Shown one piece after another: positions 52,671 through 64,000 of a DNA stretch of 64,000 bases (position 1 is the first letter of the stretch; the number at the start of each line of letters is the position of its first letter). The notes beneath the pieces are model-generated. The model had not been told where the DNA came from. It made no database searches and saw only the letters and a list, made by a program, of their open reading frames with translations. Made by a program: the position numbers and the translations under genes. The DNA comes from Zygaena filipendulae (taxonomy: Eukaryota; Arthropoda; Insecta; Lepidoptera; Zygaenidae), in assembly GCA_907165275.2 (NCBI GenBank), contig OU015670.1, forward strand, positions 5,173,501-5,237,500. Direction: 5' to 3'.

Positions 52671-53499
52671 GGTCACATACACTAAACTGAGATTGTGAGA
52701 CGAGGTTTACTGCACCAACTCGTCTCATCTGAGGTTCTGATAGTCGCCTCCAACCACCCCTTACTGCGACCCCTTACCACACAACTAAACTGTGACCACT
52801 GAGCTAAAACTGTATACGGTGCTGAGTATAAAACGTCTGAGCTGGCCCAACGGCCGTGTTCTTTCTTATAGTTTTTATACCGCTAGTTAAAAACACAAAT
52901 TACATCAACGACATGAAATTCAATAGAGTGTAGCTAATGTAGATCAACGCTTACCAAAATATTCAGGAAAACAGACACATTCACCCTTCACAGTTCACAG
53001 TATCTAAAAGTACTCTGTGCCTCGCACAGATCGACAGTGTTGTCTAGTGTCTCGTCGCCGCTCGCCCTGCTTGTCCCGAAACGCCGCCGAAGTCGCGCGA
53101 AAGATGCCGAACACTCGGGCGCAGCGTTTAAACGATTTTGAAGATAAACATTATAAAAATTCGCGCCATTCGCGACAGCTTTATCGGAACTTTTGGCAGC
53201 AAATCTTCGCAGTTGAACCTTAATAATATGCATTTTAACCGACTTAAAAAAATATATCAATTTCACACGTTTAGTGCCGTGATATGCTATGATAACGTCA
53301 TGGAGACGGAAAATAGTGCGAGGACGGTGCAAGAGAGTGAGAGATAGAGAAAAGGTAAAAGGGAAAGAAAGGCAGCTTGAGGAATAGGTACATGTTTCAC
53401 TGCAGCTGCTCGTTCTCAACTTTATAGACGATTTTTGTTTCTTCAGCTCATGGGAATCGGCAGATTATATTTTTCTCGCTATCCTTACGCTCGAGAATA

Positions 53500-54370
53500 T
53501 CGAGGTGGCGGTTTTTTTTTTAGTTTCCAAATTGCAGGCTCAGCGGCTAATCCTAATATTACTAGGTAGGAATAGGTACCTAACGTCGATTACGATACAA
53601 CGGATACAACGGATAAGATCGTGAATCTATTTTACATACCGTTGTCACTTAGTTACAGAAAAGGATACAAAATAGGTAGTTTTATCCCGGAATTCCCGCG
53701 GGAACTCGAAACTTACGTGGGGTCATCTGGATAAAACCGCGGAGAACAGCCAATAAATAGTAATGAGTTTATTTACATATAAAGGAATATTTTTTATTCA
53801 GTGCGCAAACTTTTACAAATTAAACTTATAGGAGTTTTATTAAACATCTATTTTTTATTATGATAAGTCTTAGTACAAAAACATAAAGTTATCGTGAACG
53901 AAAGAATACTTTGAAATAGTTTTTTTGACTAATCTATTCACCGCCGCCACCGCTGCGCGCGAAGCGCTCGTCCGGGTAGGTATTTACGTGGGTTACAACT
54001 TACAATATACCCAAAGAGTATACATATACCCAATATACCAACAGCTGATCGAGGTCTTTCACTCCCGCTGCAACACTGCCGCGTACGCTGCACGGTGCGC
54101 GCGCCCATTGATATTATTACGAATAGATAGTGTCCATATTTTGCTAATTTTAAGTCGGATAAAAAAATATAAAAAAGTTTTGAACAAATAATAATAATGT
54201 GTTCCATTACTGATACTGAACCACCAAAATTTTTTTGCGCATAAATCGCATTGCTTAAAAATATTCCTGTATATTATTATTATGATGTTTTACAATATAC
54301 CGCTCAACGATAGGTAATCTTTGATTCTTTAAGGATCCAACCGCATCCGCGCGCTCGAGTCTGTGTACGT
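53500..54370. other. Unassigned stretch with two GC-rich patches
   Basis: GC-rich patches at ~53938-53972 and ~54062-54112 stand out in AT-rich DNA, the way exons do elsewhere in this window. No splice-flanked reading frame or family match could be set. Confidence 0.35.
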
Positions 54371-54681
54371 ATCTATACTAGCTGTTCCCATGGTTTTGCC
54401 CGAATTTCGAAGTACCCGCAGGAATTTCGGAATGAAAAGTGCCCTATTTCTTTCTCTGTACTCCTGGCAACCTGTAAACATATTTGTAAAATTTAATAAT
54501 GGGTTGAGCGGTTAAAGCATGAAAACGTAACAAATAAACTTATTGGCATTTATAATATTCGGTAGGTAAGGATAATTAATCGTCGGACATGAAAATGACA
54601 AACAGTGGGCTATTATGTAACTTTTGTTTCAATAATTTTTCGGTTGCAATCAGAAAAACAAAATTTTAACAAAATAATAAA

Positions 54682-55865
54682 AACCGACTTCCAAAAACAC
54701 AAAACTAAAAAGCTAAAAATAACAAAAAACCCAATTAATCAAAAAGACAAAAATACACGTAATATTATAATTGGTTTAAGCCCGCTTGTGTCTGCCCACT
54801 TGGGTGTTCACGATGAGCTCGTGGCGCGAGGGGACTTAGCCCATCTAAACATCTACTTCATATTTGGTTTGTCACCGACTTCAAACTGATCAATGGTAGC
54901 ACAAACCAATAATAATATTACGTGTATTTTTGTCTTTTTGATTAATTGGGTTTTTTGTTATTTTTAGCTTTTTAGTTTTGTGTTTTTGGAAGTCGGTTTT
55001 TATTATTTTGTTAAAATTTTGTTTATTTCGCGCTTTTAAGTGGGTTAGTTTGTAATTTATCTAAGTTACAATAGCCTAATGTCAACTGCTCATCACCTTT
55101 TACAATATATTGCTTTTCCCGATGCACGGACGTTAATTGTTGAGGAGTTCTCCTGGTACATCACCATCAGTTCAACTGCACCATATACATTGTGATGAGC
55201 TTATATTGTTTAGAAACCACATGAAAGTTAAAGAAACGAATCGGAACCTGTGAAATACCTATTATTGAGTAGTTCCGATGTCCATCTGTGGTCTTCATCA
55301 TCAGTTCCACTTTTTCAAATTCTGCTTTCCGAAAGCAAATAAACAATTTATCCAAATCGCCATAGGTGTGCCTATAAATTTTGAAGAGTTCCCTCGATTT
55401 CTCCAAGATCCTATCGTTAGATCCTGACATGGCGACAATGCTGCAATGAGACCAATTTGGAAGTAAGTATCCCCTTTCAAACAAAAAAACAAGTTTCTAA
55501 ATCGCTCCAATCGGAACCCGTGAAATACGTATTATTGTTGAGTAGTTCCGATGACCACCTGTGGTCTTCATCATCAGTTCCACTTCTTAAAATTTTGCTT
55601 TCCGAAAGCAAATGAACGATTTACTATAAAAAATACCCAAATCGCTATAGGTGTGCCTATAAATTTTGAAGAGTTCCCTCGATTTCTCCAAGATCCCATC
55701 ATCAGATCCTGATTTCATGACAATGGGACCCAATGGGAAGCACCAGCTTTCGAATAAAAAAAGAATCATCAAAATCAGTTCATCCAGTCGAAAGATATGA
55801 GATAACAAACATAAAAAAAAACATACGCGTCGAATTGAGAACCTTCTCCTTTTGGGAAGTCGGTT
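54682..55865. mobile_element. Fold-back composite element, copy 2
   Basis: Same ends, fold-back and two ~270-bp units as copy 1. The A tract near 55813 is short, and the terminal segment differs (CTTCTCCTTTTGGGAAGTCGG). Confidence 0.8.
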
Positions 55866-56452
55866 AAAAAATTGCGATTTTGCGATTAATTAATCATGTT
55901 TAGACAGGTTCTACTTTTGAAGTACCTATGTTTATTTTGTGTGATTGCTAGATATTGTAGTTATCAAAACGTGCATGTTGTAATCGCAAAACCGCAATTT
56001 TTTTGATGGCAAGTCAACCCAAAAATGATAGATACAAAAGTTACATAATAGCCCCGCAGGAAACTTGAAAAGTAGTTTCCTTTTGCGACTTAAAGGCTCA
56101 TTAAAAAGGAGTTTTGGAAATTCAGTTCGTAAGGGAATATGAAAAGAGGGTTGAAAGTTGGTATGGAATGAAATGACGTCGTTTTTTAAGTTAGTGTACC
56201 TACTACCTACATAGGTAATGCCATAGATTTAGATTTGCGTAGCAAAAAAAATTCCAAATCTATGGGTAATGCAAATCAATATTTGGGGTATTCGTACTAA
56301 ATACCCATGGAATTCATTTTTAAACATTACTATCTTCTTCAAATAAAGAAACACAATATGTTACTGGGTTTTTGGTAATTTGAGATATTTGGTTTGATTT
56401 AAGTATGATACTTATACAGGTAAAACCATATAATTTACAATATAATATCAAT

Positions 56453-56458
56453 TTTATT
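56453..56458 (-). promoter_or_regulatory. Possible Toll polyadenylation signal
   Basis: AATAAA on the minus strand about 225 bp beyond the Toll stop codon; nothing else of note lies in that 3' region. Confidence 0.4.
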
Positions 56459-56683
56459 ACGACCGATAATGCTCGCCGATAACAAAAGTTGTGCAGATTG
56501 ATGACGAACATAATTTGGCCTAAATATCTACTTTACTAGGTACCTAATTTACATGACATACCTACATTACGATGTACTTTTTCAATAAATTAAGCTTATA
56601 ATTAATAATTAATGATCGTACTTCTTAGAGAAGGGGGCGTGGAGTGTCGCCTCCACCACGGACAGTGGAACAAGTCTCGTCGG

Positions 56684-59600
56684 TCAAACATAACACAAGT
56701 CCGGGTACGACTTCCACCCGTCCTCAACAGTCACGACCGACACCAGCTGCACCGGGGCGCAATCCCTTATCTTGCGTCGCCAAAGGCAACCCTTCTTGAT
56801 AGTCTTGACTACCTCTAGCTTCAACTTCTTCCAAATCTCAGGGTCGGTCTTCCTCACGTATGCTTTAGTCCGTATTTGAGCACGAAGTCTCGGAGGCAGA
56901 GTACGATCCTTAGCTAAGTTGTCGTCTAATATAAGTAGTATGGGGCCAGGCTGCCCTCGTTTGAACGCGTAGTCTTGGGACACGTGAAACGCGTTTATCA
57001 CCTCCCTGGACCTCAACGACTGCTCCGAGAGAACGACAATGGTTCTTCTAGATTGTTTTACCGATCTGTTTATCTGTAAATAATCACGTTCCCCTACACA
57101 CCAGTCTCTGTAGTCCAAGCAAAGTTTCAAAGGGTAGGCGCCGCTTTCTAGCCGCGGTACCAGAGTGTTAACAACAAAATCTCGGTCACAGTAATCGAAC
57201 GCCAGGTATGCGTCGTAGATCTTCACATCCGTAGATTTGCGAAGGCAGCACATGAAGTAATGATGGGTGATGATCTTTATGGACTCCCGGAATCGATACA
57301 AGAGGAAAATTACTATCATTGCAGCGACAAAGACACTTCCTAAAACGACGATGAGGATCAAGGACAGACCGACCGACTCCTTAACCGGGCAAATTTCACT
57401 CATTCTGGTGAACCGCAACGTCCTGTTTGACCCGCACATTATGAAGTTGTAATCGTTCACTTTATAGAAAAACTTGTTTAGAATCTTAACGTCTTCTATG
57501 TTAGCACAGCCGCACGGAAATGGGTTGGATGCAAGCCAAAGCTGAGGACCACTATCAGATAGTAACTCGACAGGGATTCGAATCAAGTTGTTGTACGACA
57601 GATCTATATCGATCAGTGCCGGCGACAGCGAGGGTACACTGCTCATGTTCAAATGAGATATATTTAACTGTGTAACGTACGCGGGTGTTAAGGCTGTGGG
57701 TGCAACACGCATGCTCAATGAGACGTTGACTTCGAATTTGCCGTGTTTTTCGCCGCGAGCCTCGCTCAGTTCCTCGAACTCTTCGATGCTCGGTGCTCTC
57801 TGACATGAAGCTTCAATCGGCCCCGACCCCTTTTTGATGCACGAGCAGTTATTTGGACATGGCAACTGGCAGACTAGATCGCTCGAGCTGATGCTTCTTA
57901 GCGGCGACTGATTGAAATTTTTGGGTGTGCTGCATTTAGGGTTGGTGTCAAAAGGCCAGTTTTGAATACGTTTAGCCAGACCTGTCATGAGGCAGTCACA
58001 GTGGAGCGGGTTATCATCCAGAAGGTACGTCGCGCCGTCAGCTGTGTCGTCGGCCAGAATGACTCTCGATATGTTGTTATTACTAAGATCGAACTTCACG
58101 TTCCTCGCGAAGCCTATATCACTTTCCTGCAAAGTGACATTAGGGATTTAATGTAGTATTCTTCGTTAGTTTAAGACACACTATTGTATTTACTGTATTT
58201 ATTTTTTGGTATCAAATAAACTCTTTTCTATTCTATTCTATTCTTATTTATTACCTACATAATATATGGTCACGTGATTTTTATTCACAAAGACTTTTGA
58301 ATAAATGGTAGGGGCCATAAGAAATTGTTATTCCGGCTCAAAGTTCCCGATGGAATTGAAAAGTTTAGAGACCTGAAACTTGGAAACTGAAACTTCTTTG
58401 TATGACGTGTCCGATAAGAAAGGAAGGAATTCTACCTCTAAGGGGGTGAAAAGGGGTTGTAAAGTTTGTATGGAACAATTCCGCGGGAACTCCGAAATTA
58501 TCGGGAGTGAAATCGCGCGGGACAGCCATTATTTTATAACGTCCGGTAGGCTAGCAATAATTAAATGAGAATCTGAACTTTTTCATGTTGAATGTTTAAT
58601 TTAACAAACGGAAAAGTAGATCTTTTGGACCCTATATTGGACCGATGGTTCCGATTCTTTTAAGATACTTACCCACCATGCGTGCTTGTAACAAATAGTT
58701 TTTTTTATCAGCTGTTCCCCGCGGTTTCACCCGCGTTAGTTTCGGAGTTCCCGCGGTAATTCTAGGATAAAAAGTACCCTATGTGCTTCTCGTCTACGTG
58801 AAAGCGTAACAAACAGACACTTTCGCATTTATAATATTAGTAAGGATTTCTTACAACTAAACAGATAGGTATTCTCAACAATCAACTCACAATAAACTCC
58901 GTCAGCATGTTACTTGACAGATTGATTTTAGCGACACTTCGTAGGGAGTTCATCCAGTTCGTGGGTATAACGTTTATTTTGTTTTCTGCGATGGACAGCG
59001 TCACCAGCGTCGGTATGTGCGACGAGGGCGGAGCGCTGAGCTGGTTGTTGTTCAAGTGGAGGCGTCGGAGCGGTGTGTTGTCGAAGGCGTCGTCGGAGAT
59101 TGCCAACAGATTGTTGTAAGCCAAATTTATCTCCGTACACCGCGGGAGGTTCGCAAACGGGGTGCTGGAAGAAAATTATCTATGTATAGCTGTGCTGTGC
59201 CCTGCGGTTTCACCCGCGTTAATTTCAGAGTTCCCGCGGCAATTCCAGATTACAATATAGCCTATGTTACTCAGGGATAAAGTAACATTCTAATGGTGAA
59301 AGAATTTTTGAAATTGGTCCAGTGGTTTTTGAGTTAAATCGAAACAAACAAACAAAAAATTAAATATTTCCTCTTATTATAGTATAGATATTAGTATAGA
59401 TTAGTATAGATATAGGTACCTATCTATACTAGTAGGAAAATTTGTTTCTTTATTTGTATTGAGTATAGGGAGTTCTCTATAACTTTTATTGTATTTCGAT
59501 TCAAAAAATTATTTCACTGATTCTTATGCGCTTTTGCCGGAGTTGCTACCGGCGCGGCGTTCCCTAGAACAAAGAATACTAATTAATAAATACGTAAAGT

Positions 59601-61248
59601 AGTAGCGTAGAAGAGTATATACGCCCCCCCCCCCCCCCCCCCCCCTCCAACTTCGTGTTTCCCCGTGCCCCGCCACAAAGTAGTGGCAAGCCTAGAGATG
59701 ATAGTGTAGACGCTGTTTGAATTTCGAACTCTGATTTCGTCGCTTGCCTGAATGCAGGATGGCAGGCGCCAGGTACGCTTTGCTAGGTGCTCGCAGAACT
59801 TAACTACTAGCTGTTCCCCGCGGTTTCACCCGCGTTAATTGCGGAGTTCTCGCGGGAATTCCGAGATAAAAGGTATCTTAGTCCTCTGTACCCCTGAAAA
59901 CTTGTATGCAAAATTTGATGATGATCAGTTGAGTACCTACCTAGTTAAGGCGTGAAAGCGTAACAAACAAACAAACAAAAAACTCACCTTCGCATTAATA
60001 CTTACCTACGGCTACGTAATAAATCAAAATAAAAAATTGCAGTACCTACAGCTTATGCTATTTTAAAACTCACCCAGACAGCTTTTTAATTTTATTATTG
60101 TCCAAATTCAATGTCTCCAAGTTGGTAAGCGTCAGGAACCACTCCGCGTGCACAACTTCCAACTGGTTATCACTCAATACCAGAATTCTCAAATTCACTT
60201 TGTCTCGTAACAAATCCGTGGGTAATTCTCCCAAGGAGTTATCAGAAACAATCAGAGACATCAGATTGTTCGACCCTTCGAACAGGTCCCCGGGCAAAGC
60301 TTCGATACCTGAGCTCTTCAAACACACGTAGCGGAGCGCTGGTAAGTCAGCGAGCAACCTGGGCTGGAGGATCAGGTGATCGCCATACTCGATACTAAAG
60401 TAATTCAAACTTTTCAACCGGAGCGAGTCTGAACTGAATTGTTTCACAGGGTTCTGAATAATATCAATTCTTTCAACACGAGGCAAGAAAGAGAACGTCT
60501 CGTTACTGATCAATGTGAAATTGTTCTCAGAGAGTGTAATGTTCTTTAAAGACACCAAGCCATCGAGACTGATCTTCTCTAAGTGCTTATTTTGCAGCAA
60601 CGACAAAGATTCCAAAGAATTTAGTCGGCTGAGTGTGTCCTTTGTTATTTCCGTTATATTATTATTGTAACCAATCGTGAGTGTACTCAAATCGTGCAAT
60701 TTATCGAGCATCGGTGCTTTAATCGGTTGTTTCAAAGAATTCAATTCCAACTGTTTCAAAGTCGTCAGTGAGCTGAAGGCATCTTCACTTATTATAATGC
60801 CTGCAGGCATCTGGTTCAAGTACAATTCATCTACAGTTAAATTTTCTAAATGCACTCGTTTCAAACCCATCACATTTTCAAGTACTACCAATTCTAATTT
60901 TTTGGCATTCATACCGACAGCCTTTAAACTGTCGAGGAACGAAGACTCTCCCGGCAGCTCGCAATCTGATATTGTTAAACTTTTAAAAGACGTGTGCTTA
61001 TTAGTACGGGTCAGGTTGGCCAGCTCGTTGGTTTTGTAGCTACCCTTAATACATCTTATCAGCAGATTGCTCTCGATGCTTGTGTCGATTTTGACCGTGT
61101 ACTCGTATGGTCCGCCGTCATCGGCACCGCTACATATAAATTCGTTTGGGTTACCAAACACGGTGCTCTTACAATGCTCGCTCATTCCACTAACGCTTGT
61201 GAACCAACATAACGACAGACAAATCAACGCAAACAGCAATGTGATCAT
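56684..61248 (-). CDS. Toll: Toll receptor (3 coding exons, 963 aa)
   Basis: Single-pass membrane receptor of the Toll innate-immune and patterning pathway. Exons: 61248-60074, 59164-58891, 58126-56684; the total is 2,892 nt in phase. Residues 1-21 (MITLLFALICLSLCWFTSVSG) are a signal peptide. Leucine-rich repeats fill exons 1 and 2. Exon 3 holds LRR-CT (NPLHCDC), LRR-NT (PCPNNCSC), a few more repeats, a second LRR-CT (NPFPCGC), a transmembrane helix (~735-759) and a TIR domain (~785-930) with KIYDAYLAFDYCDRDFV, LCLDYRDWCVGE and RRTIVVLSEQSL. Two Cys clusters flanking the membrane-proximal repeats resemble Drosophila Toll rather than Toll-9 types. The ATG at 61248 is preferred because the signal peptide follows it. 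An acceptor (TTTCTTTCAG, just right of ~61289) points to an upstream non-coding exon. Several TIR positions are divergent. Confidence 0.93.
58370..58850. repeat. CCGCGG-type repeats in Toll intron 2
   Basis: A minus copy 58370-58530 (CGCGGGAACTCCGAAATTAT) and a plus copy 58711-58850 (GCTGTTCCCCGCGGTTTCAC) fill much of the intron. Confidence 0.65.
59190..60000 (+). repeat. CCGCGG-type repeats and a poly-C tract in Toll intron 1
   Basis: Copies at ~59195-59400 and ~59807-60000. Between them lies an uninterrupted C tract (~59622-59645). Confidence 0.65.
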
Positions 61249-61550
61249 CGCTGTCCCCAATCACAGACTCAATGTGTTGCTTTATCTGAAAGAAAAAAAA
61301 AGATCGTGTTAGGACCACAGGTTAGGACTATCACTATCACAGACGGCGACTCAGTTCATTGATCAATAGTCATTTATTCAACTGACTTCAGGTGACCTTA
61401 GTCGTGGCAGTCTACTCATCAGCTCTACTCATCAGCTCATCATTAATTAATTTTGAGTAACTGAGGTACTTAACGTATTACCATGGACCAATTAAACTAT
61501 ATATAGTTAACTTTAAATTAAACTATATATATAGTAAACTATATATATAT

Positions 61551-61610
61551 AACGTATTACCATGGACCAATTAAACTATATATAGTTTAATTGGTCCATG
61601 GTAATACGTT
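61551..61610. repeat. Perfect 60-bp palindrome upstream of Toll
   Basis: The 30-bp arm starting AACGTATTACCATGGACC is followed without a spacer by its exact reverse complement. A direct copy of the arm occurs at ~61482-61517 and a partial copy at ~62790. Confidence 0.9.
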
Positions 61611-62174
61611 AAGTACCCAAGTGTTGCTCCAGCCTGCAACTGTTACCCCTGAGGGCCCTGACCCCTGTAGTTTCGCCTGCGTCAATTTCGTAACTTCCTC
61701 CCCAACTCTTTGTAACGGAGATGAACGGGAGGTAGAGATCATCTAAGCTAAAATTACGCGCCCCTCGCGCTGACGGTATACGCACACGCACAACCGTTAA
61801 AATATCGATACGACACCTCATATAAATCTGGTCTGCCAAGTGCGCATTTACTGTCGCCGCACTCACACTATTAAATAGATATTATAAAAATCTAAAACTG
61901 CTATTGCTATTGAAGTTGTGGGGCGCGTCATTTTAGTTTAGATAAGCTCTGCCTACTATATCCTATTGTAAGACCTAAACTACTTATTGTAACTATGTAC
62001 ATACCTACCAAATAGCTGTTGTCCGCGTTAGCATACGCGTAAGTTTCGAGTCTCCCTCGGGAGCTCTTTGTTCTGGAATATAAAGAGTATGACACGTAGA
62101 GATACTGTAAGACTGTTGTTGGTAGTAATATTCTGTAATCTGTTTTGTGTTCAACAAAAAAAAAATATGATCAA

Positions 62175-62390
62175 CTAGCTGTTCCCTGCGGTTCACCCGC
62201 GTTTATTCAGAGTTTCCGCGGGAATTCCCGGATAAAAAATCCCCAATGTGTCATTCTGATGTATAGCTATATTATTGAAAAGTTTCATTAAAATTCATTC
62301 AGTAAATTTTGCGTGAATAAGTAACAAACATACATCCATACAAACAAGCTTTCACGTTTAGGTACCTATAACATTAGTAAGGATTTAGTT
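62175..62390 (+). repeat. CCGCGG-type repeat upstream of Toll
   Basis: CTAGCTGTTCCCTGCGGTTC, then GGGAATTCCCGGATAAAAAA, ending near TAACATTAGTAAGGATTTAG. Confidence 0.65.
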
Positions 62391-62628
62391 TAGGTACCCC
62401 TTCAAAAACGCACTTTTACCTCTTTATTATTGTAGGTAGGTAGTTTTCTTATTTTTCTGTATAACTAAAACTTTTCTTTTAATTAAATAAAAAATAAATA
62501 AATAAAATAAAAATAAATATATAAATAAGGACCTTCACGTTTGACGTGTTGTTCTCGCTTGAATGCAAAGTTCAGATAATCTATTAATCTATTTCTTAAT
62601 TCAGATAATAATTAATCTATCGGACGAA

Positions 62629-62656
62629 ATAAAAACGTCTTTATTTCGTCTGAGTC
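62629..62656. mobile_element. Family C remnant hairpin
   Basis: GGACGAAATAAA and TTTATTTCGTCTGAG arms abut with ~6 bp between. No clear target duplication, so probably a decayed or truncated relative of 52352-52407. Confidence 0.5.
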
Positions 62657-62888
62657 GTGCAGTAAGCAGTTTTCGCGCGTTTCTCGTATAAACAAAAAGA
62701 CGATTAATAGCAAAGCAACGATAGTAAGTAACGATATATTATAATTATAGCCGCTGGACTGGTACCTCATTAATAGTATAGGTATTAGCATGGACCAATT
62801 AAACTGTATTAGGCATAGGTACCTATAACACAAATTCCACGAATACAAATTTTGTGAACACAAATACCAGTGGGATTGTTTCATTTTT

Positions 62889-62934
62889 AACCGACTTCCA
62901 AAAAGGAGGAGGTTCTATGTTCGATTGTATTTTT

Positions 62935-62973
<39 letters not shown>

Positions 62974-64000
62974 ATGTTCATCGATTACTCGAAGACGGTT
63001 GGACCGATTTCAAAAATTCTTTTTTTGTTTGAAGGGGTATACTCCCAATTAGGTCCCATTGCAACCAAGTCGGGATCTGATGATGGGATCTTGGAGAAAT
63101 CGAGGGAACTCTTCAAAAATTATAGGCACACCTATAGCGATTTGGGTATTTTTTATAGTAAATCGTTCATTTGCTTTTGGAAAGCAAAATTTGAAGAAGT
63201 GGAACTGATGATGAAGACCACAGATGGTCATCGGAACTACTCAACAATAATACGTATTTCACGGGTTCCGATTGGAGCGATTTCGAAAATTGCTTTTTTG
63301 TTTGAAAGGGGATACTCCCATATTGATTCCATTATCACCAAGTCGAGATCTGATGATAGGATCTTGGAGTAATCGAGGGAACTCTTCAAAAATTATAGGT
63401 ACACCTATAGCGATTTTTATATTTTTTATAGTAAATCGTTTATTTGCTTTCGGAAAGCAAAATTTGAAGAAGTGGAACTGATTATGAAGACCACAGATGG
63501 TCATCGGAACTACTAAATAATAGGTATTTCACAGATTCCGATTCGTTAACTTTAATGTGGTTTCTAAACAATTTATGTTCGTCACAATGTATATGGTGAA
63601 GTGGAACTGATGGTGGTGTACCAGCAGAACTCCTCAAAAATTAACGTCCCTGCATCGGGAAAAGCAATATTTTGTATAAGGTTACGAGCAGTTGACAGTA
63701 GGCTATTGTAACTTAGATAAATTACAAACCGACTCACTAAAAAGCAAGAAATAAACAAATTTTTAACAAAAAAATTAAAACCGACTTCCAAAAACACAAA
63801 ACTAATAAAAAGCTAAAAATAAAAAGCTAAAAATAACAAAATATCGAATTAATCCAAATGACAAAAACACGCGTAATATTATTATTGGTTTGTGCTACCA
63901 CTGATCGGTATGAAGTCGGTGACAAGCCAAATATGGAGGGTAGATGAGCTAAGTCGACTTCCGCCACCAGCTCTTCGTGAGCACAACCCAAGTGGGCAGA
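62889..64000. mobile_element. Fold-back composite element, copy 3 (inverted, cut by window end)
   Basis: Starts AACCGACTTCCAAAAAGGAG, then a long T tract (~62937-62969), two units of 272 bp (63003 and 63275 starts) and the fold-back arm from 63779. The window ends inside the fold-back loop. Confidence 0.8.

Noticed and set aside
52988..53419. 143-codon minus-strand frame
   Set aside because: Composition is ordinary AT-rich translation, there is no domain and no splice-linked partner.
61609..61866. 85-codon minus-strand frame upstream of Toll
   Set aside because: It partly overlaps a decayed CCGCGG-type repeat (TTTCGCCTGCGTCAATTTCG) and does not splice in phase to Toll exon 1.

Overview
This is AT-rich eukaryotic DNA with multi-exon genes and very dense repeats. 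It is almost certainly from a moth or butterfly. The four proteins I can assemble are insect-like. The short dispersed repeats (the 'GCTGTTCCCCGCGGTTTCACCCGCG-like' family, the 'AAGCGGCCAAGTGCGAGTCGG' family, TTAA-flanked piggyBac-like and TAA-flanked Harbinger-like elements) are of the kinds that litter lepidopteran introns. Coding exons are strikingly GC-rich (Ala, Arg, Pro and Gly codons with G/C third bases) inside AT-rich introns, so real exons stand out by composition. I assembled exons by hand from GT-AG boundaries, phase continuity and protein similarity; all four spliced models keep phase throughout.

Layout. (1) 263-23825, minus: the N-terminal ~1,490 residues of a BRWD3/PHIP-type protein (WD40 propeller, cryptic-Tudor region, two bromodomains), 28 exons, with the C-terminus beyond the left edge. 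Its introns hold MITEs, minisatellites and a long inverted repeat. (2) 23826-25512: divergent intergenic region. (3) 25513-34357, plus: complete COP1 E3 ubiquitin ligase, 9 coding exons, 744 aa. A 42-bp minisatellite of about 23 units starts about 30 bp after its stop codon and is open in the COP1 frame for 180 codons. (4) 35.4-41.2 kb: no convincing gene; several MITEs and a decayed piggyBac-like element with intact TTAA-flanked ends. (5) 41288-50166, minus: complete 698-aa protein with a Rap1-type Myb domain, a candidate insect Rap1 (TERF2IP-like) telomere protein. An 86-bp tandem array lies in the intron before the Myb exons, and a dead RTE-type LINE tail lies in intron 1. (6) 50.2-56.6 kb: no gene recognised, but an unusual run of hairpins and very short inverted-repeat elements. 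(7) 56684-61248, minus: complete 963-aa Toll receptor with a divergent TIR domain. (8) 61.3-64.0 kb: Toll upstream DNA with a perfect 60-bp palindrome and the third copy of a ~1.2-kb fold-back element that runs off the right edge.

How the genes relate: BRWD3 and COP1 are transcribed away from each other from a shared region, and relatives of both proteins work with CUL4-DDB1 ubiquitin ligases, so shared transcriptional control is plausible. The Rap1-like and Toll genes are separate units on the opposite strand from COP1. No tRNA, rRNA or CRISPR array was seen. The most interesting items are the Rap1-like gene, the in-frame open tail after the COP1 stop, and the miniature inverted-repeat elements with 8-bp target-site duplications.
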